A program made the position numbers and the translations under genes. A stretch of 6,903 nucleotides of DNA from Actinomycetota bacterium (GTDB taxonomy: Bacteria > Actinomycetota > Acidimicrobiia > Acidimicrobiales > Ilumatobacteraceae), in contig WLFB01000069.1 of the NCBI GenBank assembly GCA_009703975.1, positions 1-6,903 of the forward strand, in the 5' to 3' direction. The notes beneath the pieces were generated by a model that was not told the origin of the DNA, did no database searches, and saw nothing but the letters and a program-made list of their open reading frames with translations. This document shows, piece by piece, positions 1 to 6,200 of this stretch (position 1 is its first letter; each line of letters starts with the position of its first letter).

Positions 1-740
1 AGAGAATCGCTGACAAGGTATCTCAGCATCGCCATCGGATCTGTGAACAAAGTCTTAATTGAGCCCGATAGACCGCCAAACGGAATTCGCCATCCGTTTC
101 TAAATGGCACGCCGTTGATCCCACGTTGAATGCCAAAAACCGCAACCACCGAATACCAAAATGCGGTCACCGCTGTAAATAATCCCATCTTTAGGTTTTT
201 ACGCCACGCAACCCATATGCCTAGTGGTATCAGAATCAGAGAAACATCTTCCTTAACACTCATCGCTAACAACACAGCAACGATGTACATTCGCCATTTG
301 GATTCAAAGGCCGCATAAAGCGCTGTCGCAATAAACAAGCCCAGAAATGCGTCTGGATGAAAATTTTCAAGGGCAATCCACACAGTGGCTGGGTGTATCA
401 GATACGCCGCGACAAACACAGTAGCCATGGCTTCACTGTCTAATCGATTGCGAGTAAATAAATATATGGGCACCGCACCAGCGACGATCGCAAGTGCTTG
501 AATCACAAACAGAGTTGATGTACTACCGATGATCCAATAGACCGGCACCAAAAATAAAAGAATGAAACTCGTATGGTCGCCAATTAGATTTCGACCCATC
601 AGCGTTACAAACGGATTTTGAAACCGAGACAATAACCAGATTCCTTGGTCATAAAGGCCAAAGTCATAAGCAGATGTTGCAAGGCTTCGATGCATTTCAA
701 CACTTAAAGCTGCAAAATAAAAGCCAACAACAGCGATCAT
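1..740 (-). CDS. DUF2079-family polytopic membrane protein (3' end beyond window)
   Basis: An open minus-strand frame runs without a stop from inside nusB to base 1, so the C-terminus is missing. From the ATG at 740 it gives 246 residues. The protein is strongly hydrophobic with repeated membrane spans (about residues 1-14, 59-72, 77-95, 104-124, 131-145, 152-175, 186-204). It carries features I associate with DUF2079: YDFGLYDQG (D26, D31), a GDH motif (D55, H56), ENFHPDAF (E125, H128, D130) and KED (163-165). DUF2079 proteins are actinobacterial and archaeal membrane proteins of unknown activity. The acidic residues after the first span recall GT-C glycosyltransferases, but that is inference. 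The start is uncertain. ATG 740 leaves a short first span and its GGGAGG lies 14 bases upstream. TTG 791 would give a full span, but has no Shine-Dalgarno sequence. GTG 752 and GTG 860 (inside nusB) are less likely. It lies downstream of nusB on the same strand. Confidence 0.8.
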   Translation of the reverse strand, partial: MIAVVGFYFAALSVEMHRSLATSAYDFGLYDQGIWLLSRFQNPFVTLMGRNLIGDHTSFILLFLVPVYWIIGSTSTLFVIQALAIVAGAVPIYLFTRNRLDSEAMATVFVAAYLIHPATVWIALENFHPDAFLGLFIATALYAAFESKWRMYIVAVLLAMSVKEDVSLILIPLGIWVAWRKNLKMGLFTAVTAFWYSVVAVFGIQRGINGVPFRNGWRIPFGGLSGSIKTLFTDPMAMLRYLVSDS

Positions 741-813
741 TGCTGCCGTCACGACCTCCCATACGGAGGCCGACTTAATTCGATTACCCAAATTATCTAG
801 AAATCGTTTCGTA

Positions 814-1242
814 TTAAAAGCCCTTTGAACGAACCTGCTTTGCGATAGCCGATAATACACCGTTTACATATCTGCCAGATTCTTCGGTTGAAAAGCGTTT
901 TGCAAGTTCTACAGCTTCATTAATAATTACTGCTAAAGGAACCTCGGGTCGATCGATCAGTTCGTAGATAGCTAGTCGCAATACATTGCGATCAATTGCT
1001 GGCATGCGATGAATTGTCCAAGTGTGCGAATACTCAGTGATCATCTCGTCAAGTTGACTTTGCCGTGATGCCACACCAGATGTGAGAGCAGAAACTAAAT
1101 CATCAACGGCTAAAACTTGCGCTGCAACAATTTCAGATACAGGCAGGCTTCGCGACTCTGCCTCGTATAAAAAATGTACAGCTCGTTCACGCGCCGAGCT
1201 GCGAACATCCTCGCCCGGTTTTGAGTTGCGGGTCGACGCCAT
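814..1242 (-). CDS. nusB: Transcription antitermination factor NusB
   Basis: NusB binds boxA RNA together with ribosomal protein S10 (NusE) and joins the antitermination complex on rRNA operons. The 142-residue product matches the all-helical family along its length. The N-terminal RNA-binding arginine-rich helix is seen as ARERAVHFLYEAE (17-29). The C-terminal core contains IDRNVLRLAIYEL (83-95), then INEAVELAKRFS (107-118) and the ES..YVNGVL signature (121-130). Length is normal for the family. I chose the ATG at 1242 over the TTG three bases upstream (1245): the ATG shares its A with the efp TGA stop (TGATG), and the purine-rich GAGAG at 1247-1251 sits four bases from the ATG but only one base from the TTG. 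Coupling to efp translation is therefore likely. The gene closes the conserved aro-pepQ-efp-nusB block. Confidence 0.96.
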   Translation of the reverse strand: MASTRNSKPGEDVRSSARERAVHFLYEAESRSLPVSEIVAAQVLAVDDLVSALTSGVASRQSQLDEMITEYSHTWTIHRMPAIDRNVLRLAIYELIDRPEVPLAVIINEAVELAKRFSTEESGRYVNGVLSAIAKQVRSKGF

Positions 1243-1805
1243 CAAACTCTCGTTATATATTCGCCTGATCGTGTGTCAACTTTGACTCGGTCGCCAATGT
1301 TTACGAATAATGGCACCTGGATGACTTTGCCGGTCTGCAACGTAGCAGACTTGCGACCGCCAGAAACTCTGTCGCCCTGCAGACCAGGTTCAGTATTGGC
1401 AATTTCAAGTTCAACGGTCACTGCAATTTCAACGCTGACGATTTCGCCATCATGTGTCGCAATAATTGCGATGCCATTTTCTATCAAATAGTCGGCGACA
1501 TCACCTAAAGCAGTCGGGCTGACATTCATCTGGTCAAAAGTCGCTGTATCCATAAATACGAAGTCATCACCGTCTTTGTACAAAAACTGCATATCGTTTT
1601 TATCGAGAATCGCTTGCTCAACTCGGATACCGGCGTTGAATGTTTTCTCTAAAACGTTTCCAGATCGTAAGTTTCGAAGTTTGGTGCGCACGAACGCGCC
1701 ACCTTTGCCTGGTTTGACGTGTTGAAAATCGATCACTGTAAAAAGATTGTTATCAATCTGAAGAGTGATTCCGTTTTTTAAGTCGTTAGTTGAAATTGCA
1801 GGCAC
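1242..1805 (-). CDS. efp: Translation elongation factor P (EF-P)
   Basis: EF-P enters the ribosomal E site and speeds peptide-bond formation at consecutive prolines. The 187-residue product has the normal length and all three domains. Domain I (about 1-64) carries the loop VKPGKGGAF with the tip lysine K34, then KLRNLRSG and KTFNAG (54-59). Domain II begins with DMQFLYKDGDDFVFMD (71-86). Domain III (about 129-187) holds the family signature GDRVSGGRKSATLQTG (144-159) and ends in SGEYITRV. The start is a GTG, supported by an AAAGGAT Shine-Dalgarno sequence five bases upstream, the clearest one in the window, as expected for an abundant factor. Its first 28 bases overlap the end of the peptidase gene in another frame. 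No lysine-modifying enzyme (EpmA/EpmB, EarP or YmfI type) is encoded in the window; several actinobacterial EF-Ps are known to act unmodified, so this one may too. Confidence 0.97.
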   Translation of the reverse strand: MPAISTNDLKNGITLQIDNNLFTVIDFQHVKPGKGGAFVRTKLRNLRSGNVLEKTFNAGIRVEQAILDKNDMQFLYKDGDDFVFMDTATFDQMNVSPTALGDVADYLIENGIAIIATHDGEIVSVEIAVTVELEIANTEPGLQGDRVSGGRKSATLQTGKVIQVPLFVNIGDRVKVDTRSGEYITRV

Positions 1806-2920
1806 TTGCGATCCTTTTTCGTGTGGGTAAGTATTCGACAGCCGCTTTGCGTGACGACCACAAGGTCTTCAATTCGCACACCACCGAGCCCTTCACGATA
1901 GACGCCAGGTTCAACAGTTACCACCTCACCCACTTCAAGAGGTTCGGCAAAGCCATTTCGTACCCAGGGCATTTCATGAATCTGAAGGCCGACACCGTGC
2001 CCAGTACTGTGACTAAATTCTGAACCAAACCCGGCTTCAGCTATGAAATCTCGACACTGGCGATCAACATCTTGAGCCAATACGCCAGCGCGCACATGAC
2101 TTAGACCAAGTAGTTGTGATGCGCTGACGACTTCGTGCATCTCACTGAGCACAGGGTCAACTTCACCGATCAGATATGTTCGTGTCATATCTGAGTGATA
2201 ACCATCGACTAACCCACCAACGTCAATGACAACACTGTCGCCTTCAACTATCTTTCGCGCAACTGGACGATGATGTGGGCGCGCTGCATTTGGGCCGCTG
2301 GCAACAATCGTGTCATAACTCGTGAATTCGGCCCCATGTTTGCGCATTCGATAATCAAGCTCATCACGAATATCTCGCTCTGTTAGACCCAACACGAGCA
2401 TTGGCTCAACTTCGCTAAGCGCCGCATCAGTCGCACTAGCCGCCATCTCCATTCTTTGAATCTCAGGTTCAGATTTACGCCTGCGCAAATGTGGCACCAC
2501 ACCAGAAACTTTGACTAGTTCTGACCCTATTTGTGCAGACATAGTCTCGTGCGCCGTCACCGTCATCTCTGCTGGATCAAAGCCAACTCTTTTCAAATCT
2601 TTTGTTGTACGCAACACACCTTCACGCAATTCTGTTGCGCTCCGACCCTCAATTACAGAACATTGAGCACCCGAATTCTTGATTTGCTCACGAGATTGAT
2701 CACCGTAACGACCGTCAACAATTAGCACCATGTCGTCGGCGCGTACAAACAATGTGCCGGCCGAACCTGTGAAGCCAGTGAGCCAACGAATGTTATTTAA
2801 GTCTGTAACTAAGAGTGACGTTACGTTGTTATTTGCTGCCTGCTCAAGTCGTTGGCGAACGAGAACATCACGTCCCGCAACACTCAGCGGCAACAATTTA
2901 ATCGTCGTCATTGCGCTCAC
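1778..2920 (-). CDS. pepQ: M24-family Xaa-Pro dipeptidase/aminopeptidase
   Basis: A cytosolic two-metal peptidase of the pita-bread fold (M24B), expected to cleave peptides with proline in the second position. The product has up to 380 residues. An N-terminal creatinase-like domain (about 18-140, including IRWLTGFTGSAG and VDGRYGDQ) is followed by the catalytic domain. All five metal ligands are visible: D233 (VIDVGG), D244 (HSDMTRT), H308 (STGHGVG), E337 (VEPGVY) and E351 (VRIED). The supporting histidines H216 (ARPHHRP) and H315 (QIHEMP) are also present. Dipeptidase and aminopeptidase cannot be told apart by eye, so the symbol follows the usual name at this locus. GTG 2920 overlaps the aroQ stop by four bases (GTGA) but lacks a Shine-Dalgarno sequence. 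The in-frame ATG at 2911 has a weak AAGTGAG upstream and may be the real start (377 aa). The last residues, from about K371, come from the overlap with efp. Confidence 0.93.
   Translation of the reverse strand: MSAMTTIKLLPLSVAGRDVLVRQRLEQAANNNVTSLLVTDLNNIRWLTGFTGSAGTLFVRADDMVLIVDGRYGDQSREQIKNSGAQCSVIEGRSATELREGVLRTTKDLKRVGFDPAEMTVTAHETMSAQIGSELVKVSGVVPHLRRRKSEPEIQRMEMAASATDAALSEVEPMLVLGLTERDIRDELDYRMRKHGAEFTSYDTIVASGPNAARPHHRPVARKIVEGDSVVIDVGGLVDGYHSDMTRTYLIGEVDPVLSEMHEVVSASQLLGLSHVRAGVLAQDVDRQCRDFIAEAGFGSEFSHSTGHGVGLQIHEMPWVRNGFAEPLEVGEVVTVEPGVYREGLGGVRIEDLVVVTQSGCRILTHTKKDRKCLQFQLTT
1811..1818 (-). promoter_or_regulatory. Strong Shine-Dalgarno sequence of efp
   Basis: On the minus strand the bases read AAAAGGAT, followed by CGCAA and the GTG start of efp. 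Complementarity to the 16S 3' end and the spacing are close to ideal. It decides the GTG at 1805 as the start and lies inside the 3' end of the upstream peptidase gene. Confidence 0.8.
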
Positions 2921-3375
2921 TTTTTGTCAGCGAGCAAAGTCGCAACCGCATTGATCGCCAGTGTGTAACCGTGCGCACCGAACCCTGCGATTGAACCAGA
3001 AGCAACTGGTGCGATCACGCTCTCGTGGCGCCACGACTCACGGGTTGCCGGATTCGAAAGATGTACTTCAATAATTGGTCCATTGAATGTTGCAAGGGCG
3101 TCGCTCAGACTCCACGCAAAGTGAGTTAACGCTCCTGGGTTAATAATGATCGCAGCACAGCGCGACCTAGCGTTATGAATTGCGGTTACTAACTCTCCAG
3201 CACTCTGCGCCTGCAACGTTTCAACTTCGAAACCGATTTTGGTCGCAGTCTGTTTGGCACGATTCATATGATCATCAAGAGTTGCGGTGCCGTAGATTTC
3301 TGGCTGGCGCTGTCCAAGCAAATTCAGATTTGGGCCACTGAGAATCAACACAATCGGCAGAGATGTTTTAGCCAT
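2917..3375 (-). CDS. aroQ: Type II 3-dehydroquinate dehydratase
   Basis: Catalyses reversible dehydration of 3-dehydroquinate to 3-dehydroshikimate, shikimate pathway step 3, as a soluble flavodoxin-like dodecamer. The 152-residue length is typical. The N-terminal signature SGPNLNLLGQRQPEIYG is intact with N16, R23 and the catalytic Y28. NPGALTH gives N79 and H85, EVHLSN gives E103 and H105 (general acid), and ESWRHES gives R116. The end, GSIAGFGAHGY, is also standard. One oddity lies in the strand/helix junction that usually reads QSNxEGEL: here it is QAQSAGEL (55-62), with the family Ser, Asn and Glu replaced while the frame and length are preserved. The ATG lies five bases after the aroB stop (TAA TAA in tandem) with no clear Shine-Dalgarno sequence, so translation probably depends on aroB. 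It overlaps the next gene by GTGA. Confidence 0.96.
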   Translation of the reverse strand: MAKTSLPIVLILSGPNLNLLGQRQPEIYGTATLDDHMNRAKQTATKIGFEVETLQAQSAGELVTAIHNARSRCAAIIINPGALTHFAWSLSDALATFNGPIIEVHLSNPATRESWRHESVIAPVASGSIAGFGAHGYTLAINAVATLLADKK

Positions 3376-3380
3376 ACTTA

Positions 3381-4397
3381 TTAGGGTAGTTCCATCGCGT
3401 CAAAGGCCTGATGTAGGTATTTTTCTTCTACACCACCAACGATTTCGACACCATTTGCGCCGTCTAGTACAAAAGTTAAGCCGTTGATTGCCTTCTTGTC
3501 ATGGCGCATTAAATCAATCAAAACTTTTCGATCAACTGAGCGGGGTATTACGACCCCGAGACCATACGAGTCTCGAATCACTTTGTAGTGGTGAGCAAGT
3601 CGCGCATCATCAATACGCCCCAAACTATGAGCGAGGTGTGCTGCAAAAATCATGCCAATTGCCACTGCCTCGCCGTGCGCTAATTCGAAATCGCTTGACC
3701 GCTCTAAGGCGTGCGCAAGAGTATGACCATAATTGAGAACTGCTCGCCCACCAGTTTCGCGCTCGTCAGCGGCCACGATGTCGGCTTTAATCTCGACACA
3801 TCGTGCAATTCGTGCAGATAATTCAAGTGCAAGAAGATCGTCACCCGTCAAGAAATGATATTTTGCCACTTCACCTAATCCACATCGTGTTTCGCGATCT
3901 GGCAAAGTCTTCAATGCATCAATATCGCAGAGCACTGCGCTGGGTTGCCAAAATGCTCCGATTAGATTCTTTCCTTGCGCAATGTTCACACCGGTTTTTC
4001 CGCCAATCGCGGCGTCAACCATGCCGACCAAAGTTGTTGGTATCTGAACGACTGCGGTGCCTCGGTGCCAACTCGCAGCGGCAAAGCCAGCAACATCGGT
4101 GACCATTCCTCCACCTAGACCGATCACAACATCTGAACGTGTTAAGCCAAACTTGGCGAATTGTTCTGAAATTACTTCAATCGTTTGCAACGATTTGAAT
4201 TGCTCACCGTTACCAATTAGCACCGTCGTATGAGGCAACGAAAGATTTATTGAAAAAGGAATGTTTTCTTGGGTTACTATCACCGCGCGTTTTGCTGTTC
4301 TTGGAAGAAAGTTTTCAAGCTCTTTTGAAACACCGCTGCCTACAACTACCGAGTAAGACCGATCAGCAAGAGCAACGTTGATTTTATGATTTGTCAT
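3381..4397 (-). CDS. aroB: 3-dehydroquinate synthase
   Basis: Converts DAHP to 3-dehydroquinate using NAD+ and a divalent metal (zinc or cobalt), shikimate pathway step 2. The 338-residue product is slightly short for the family (often 350-370) but has every core block. The NAD+ site is GLGGGMVTDVAGF (93-105). PTTLVGMVDAAIGGKTGVN (120-138) and KNLIGAFWQP (143-152) give lysines K134 and K143. GLGEVAKY (173-180) gives the metal ligand E176 and K179. GRAVLNYGHTLAHALE (217-232) gives R218, N222 and metal ligand H225. HGEAVAIGM (241-249) gives metal ligand H241, and MRHDKK (297-302) follows. ADERE and NYGHTLAHALE are very typical of actinobacterial AroB. The start ATG overlaps the aroK stop as ATGA. 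The upstream bases are pyrimidine-rich with no Shine-Dalgarno sequence, so re-initiation after aroK is the likely mode of translation. Confidence 0.97.
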   Translation of the reverse strand: MTNHKINVALADRSYSVVVGSGVSKELENFLPRTAKRAVIVTQENIPFSINLSLPHTTVLIGNGEQFKSLQTIEVISEQFAKFGLTRSDVVIGLGGGMVTDVAGFAAASWHRGTAVVQIPTTLVGMVDAAIGGKTGVNIAQGKNLIGAFWQPSAVLCDIDALKTLPDRETRCGLGEVAKYHFLTGDDLLALELSARIARCVEIKADIVAADERETGGRAVLNYGHTLAHALERSSDFELAHGEAVAIGMIFAAHLAHSLGRIDDARLAHHYKVIRDSYGLGVVIPRSVDRKVLIDLMRHDKKAINGLTFVLDGANGVEIVGGVEEKYLHQAFDAMELP

Positions 4398-4939
4398 CGA
4401 GAAGAACTATTTTCTAACGAGCACAAACTTATAATTTGGTCAACTACTTCAACAATTGATAGCGATTTCGTCACAAGATGATGCGTTGCCACTTGCTGAT
4501 ACAACGGCTCGCGATCAAGACGCATCTTATTTAGTGACCCGACAGGATCGCCATCCAATAGCGGTCGATGTTTTCCGCGACCAGTCCGCGAAATTAAAGT
4601 TGGCGTGGGGGCATCCAACCAGACGATACACCGAGCGTTTTTCTGCAATAAATCACGATTTGATTGAGAGATAATTGCCCCACCGGCAACCGCCAGAACA
4701 ATTGGTGAATTTTCGGCGCATAAATCAACAAGCGCTTGAGACTCAAGTTTGCGAAAAATCTCTTCACCTTGATTTTCGAATATCTCTCGAACTGATGTCT
4801 TGGCTATTTTCTCAACTGTCTCATCACTATCTTTAAAACTAAAGTTCAAACGTTCGGCCAGTGCACGACCAACAGTGGTTTTACCCGAACCCATTAAACC
4901 GATCAGAACAATCATCTTTGACGCGTTATTAGAAATCAT
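4394..4939 (-). CDS. aroK: Shikimate kinase
   Basis: Phosphorylates shikimate at the 3-hydroxyl with ATP, shikimate pathway step 5. The protein is a monomeric P-loop kinase. The 181 residues include Walker A GLMGSGKTT (14-22, K20), the DxD metal/shikimate motif (D37, D39), FRKLE (62-66) with shikimate-binding R63, the glycine-rich AVAGGAI (83-89), the lid segment TGRGKHRPLL (118-127) and RLDREPLY (139-146) with R142. Nothing essential is missing. I use the ATG at 4939, 14 bases after the aroC stop. An in-frame ATG at 4915 (M9, just before the P-loop strand) would give a more compact 173-residue protein, and neither start has a good Shine-Dalgarno sequence. The stop overlaps the aroB start by four bases, so the two products of adjacent genes are made in close coupling. 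Confidence 0.97.
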   Translation of the reverse strand: MISNNASKMIVLIGLMGSGKTTVGRALAERLNFSFKDSDETVEKIAKTSVREIFENQGEEIFRKLESQALVDLCAENSPIVLAVAGGAIISQSNRDLLQKNARCIVWLDAPTPTLISRTGRGKHRPLLDGDPVGSLNKMRLDREPLYQQVATHHLVTKSLSIVEVVDQIISLCSLENSSSR

Positions 4940-4953
4940 GGCTTCAGCCGAGA

Positions 4954-6117
4954 TCAGCGCAGTCTCAGCGCGAAGTTTTGCACATTCTGCTTAAACTCGG
5001 CGATGCTGTCGCCACCGAACTTTCTTTGGGCTTCTTGAGCCAGAACAAGTGCGACCATCGTTTCGGCAACCACACCCATTGCCGGCACAGCCGTAACATC
5101 AGTGCGCTCTTTAAAACTTACCGTTTCTTCTTTGGTCACCATGTCTACTGTCTTCAAAGTTGGACGATTCAAAGTCGAGAGTGGCTTCATTGCCGCGCGA
5201 ACGACGAGCATCTCCCCTGTTGTCATTCCGCCTTCTGTTCCACCCGCAAGTGAAGTTTCGCGCTTGTATGAATTATCTTTCGAATCCCATGTGATCGCGT
5301 CATGCGCGAGACTTCCCCGTCGCGATGCTGTTTCAAAAGCATCACCAATCTCGACGCCTTTAACCGCCTGAATGCTCATGATCGCTTGCGCTATTAGTCC
5401 GTCGATCTTTCGATCCCAGTGAACGTAACTTCCTAGACCAACTGGCAAGCCATAGGCCAAAACTTCAACTATGCCACCAAGACTGTCACCATCTTTTGCT
5501 GCCGCTTCAATTTCGGTGATCATTTTTGCTTCAGCAGTTGAATCAAAACAACGCACAGACGACTCGTCTATCTTCGGTAAATCTTGAGGCTGTGGCCGCG
5601 CCGCGTTTTCGTTGCGAGCGCTACCAAGCTGCAAAACGTGCGACATGACAGAAACTCCGACTTGTGCAAGAAATACTTTGGCCAACGCACCTGCTGCGAC
5701 TCGGGCTGCCGTTTCTCTCGCGCTTGCTCGCTCAAGTACATCGCGAGCATCATCAAAACCATATTTCTGCATGCCAGTCAAATCAGCATGGCCGGGTCGG
5801 GGCTGAGTCAGGGGCTTTTTTGTTTTTCCTGGCGCAGGTGACATTTCTTCATGCCAGACATCACTGCGAAACCACTCACTATTTTTGATTTCAATTGCGA
5901 CCGGCGATCCAAGTGTTCGCCCATGACGGATACCGCTGAGCAAAACTATTTCGTCTTCTTCGAATCTTTGACGCGGTCCCCGACCATATCCAAGACGTCT
6001 GCGAGCCAACTCATCGCTAATGTCTTTTGCTGTCACAACCATGCCAGCGGGCAGACCTTCAACGATGACTACAAGAGCCTGACCATGGCTTTCGCCAGCG
6101 GTTAAATAACGAAGCAT
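4954..6117 (-). CDS. aroC: Chorismate synthase
   Basis: Removes phosphate from EPSP to form chorismate, the last shared step toward Phe, Tyr, Trp and folate. It needs reduced FMN. The 387-residue length is normal. The protein starts exactly at the family N-terminus ([12 protein letters not shown]), with H11 in the GESHG block. It continues with [11 protein letters not shown] (39-49), QPRPGHADL (105-113, H110), [17 protein letters not shown] (120-136), DSLGG (211-215), the [11 protein letters not shown] block (292-302) and [10 protein letters not shown] (337-346). R338 and D340 belong to the FMN/active-site region. No Shine-Dalgarno sequence precedes the ATG. The nearest GAGG is over 20 bases upstream. 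A TAGCCT hexamer seven bases before the ATG would fit a leaderless transcript, but this is inference. It may be the first gene of the coupled aroC-nusB group. Confidence 0.98.
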   Translation of the reverse strand: MLRYLTAGESHGQALVVIVEGLPAGMVVTAKDISDELARRRLGYGRGPRQRFEEDEIVLLSGIRHGRTLGSPVAIEIKNSEWFRSDVWHEEMSPAPGKTKKPLTQPRPGHADLTGMQKYGFDDARDVLERASARETAARVAAGALAKVFLAQVGVSVMSHVLQLGSARNENAARPQPQDLPKIDESSVRCFDSTAEAKMITEIEAAAKDGDSLGGIVEVLAYGLPVGLGSYVHWDRKIDGLIAQAIMSIQAVKGVEIGDAFETASRRGSLAHDAITWDSKDNSYKRETSLAGGTEGGMTTGEMLVVRAAMKPLSTLNRPTLKTVDMVTKEETVSFKERTDVTAVPAMGVVAETMVALVLAQEAQRKFGGDSIAEFKQNVQNFALRLR

Positions 6118-6124
6118 AAATAAC

Positions 6125-6130
6125 AGGCTA
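6125..6130 (-). promoter_or_regulatory. Possible -10 element for a leaderless aroC transcript
   Basis: On the minus strand the hexamer reads TAGCCT, matching the actinobacterial TANNNT -10 pattern, and it ends seven bases before the aroC ATG. That spacing would place transcription start at or near the start codon. No convincing -35 box is seen 16-18 bases further upstream (TGGTTC region). A second candidate, TAATAT at 6155-6160, would give a leader of about 30 bases. Both are short matches that can occur by chance. Confidence 0.22.
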
Positions 6131-6173
6131 CCGCTAGCACCTCACGAGAACCAGATATTAAAAAGGCCCATCC

Positions 6174-6200
6174 AAAAAAACACGAAATTTCAGGTGCGTG
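6174..6200 (-). terminator. Weak terminator- or attenuator-like hairpin at the end of aroE
   Basis: On the minus strand a CACG arm (6197-6200) can pair with CGTG (6181-6184) across a 12-base loop that contains the aroE stop codon. Seven consecutive T (6174-6180) follow directly. The stem has four Watson-Crick pairs and could gain two G-T wobble pairs. It is weak for an intrinsic terminator and may only reduce readthrough into aroC, or be chance. Confidence 0.2.

Noticed and set aside
130..318. Plus-strand open frame of 62 codons starting in the first 320 bases
   Set aside because: It lies opposite the continuous DUF2079 coding frame, has no family resemblance and no supporting ribosome binding site.
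741..813. GATAAT hexamer between nusB and the membrane protein as a possible promoter
   Set aside because: The hexamer is near consensus, but the position 17 bases upstream reads CTTTTA, a poor -35. The match is short and may even lie inside the coding sequence if the gene starts at TTG 791.
814..1245. TTG at 1245 as the nusB start
   Set aside because: The ATG at 1242 is a better codon, gives the classic TGATG overlap and has better spacing from the GAGAG upstream.
3803..4102. 99-codon plus-strand open frame opposite aroB
   Set aside because: It sits opposite the NAD-binding and metal-binding core of AroB, and its composition is that of an antisense frame.
6118..6135. GCTA-GCGG-TAGC inverted repeat before aroC
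   Set aside because: Only four base pairs with no extension and no T-run after it; too small to support an operator or terminator.
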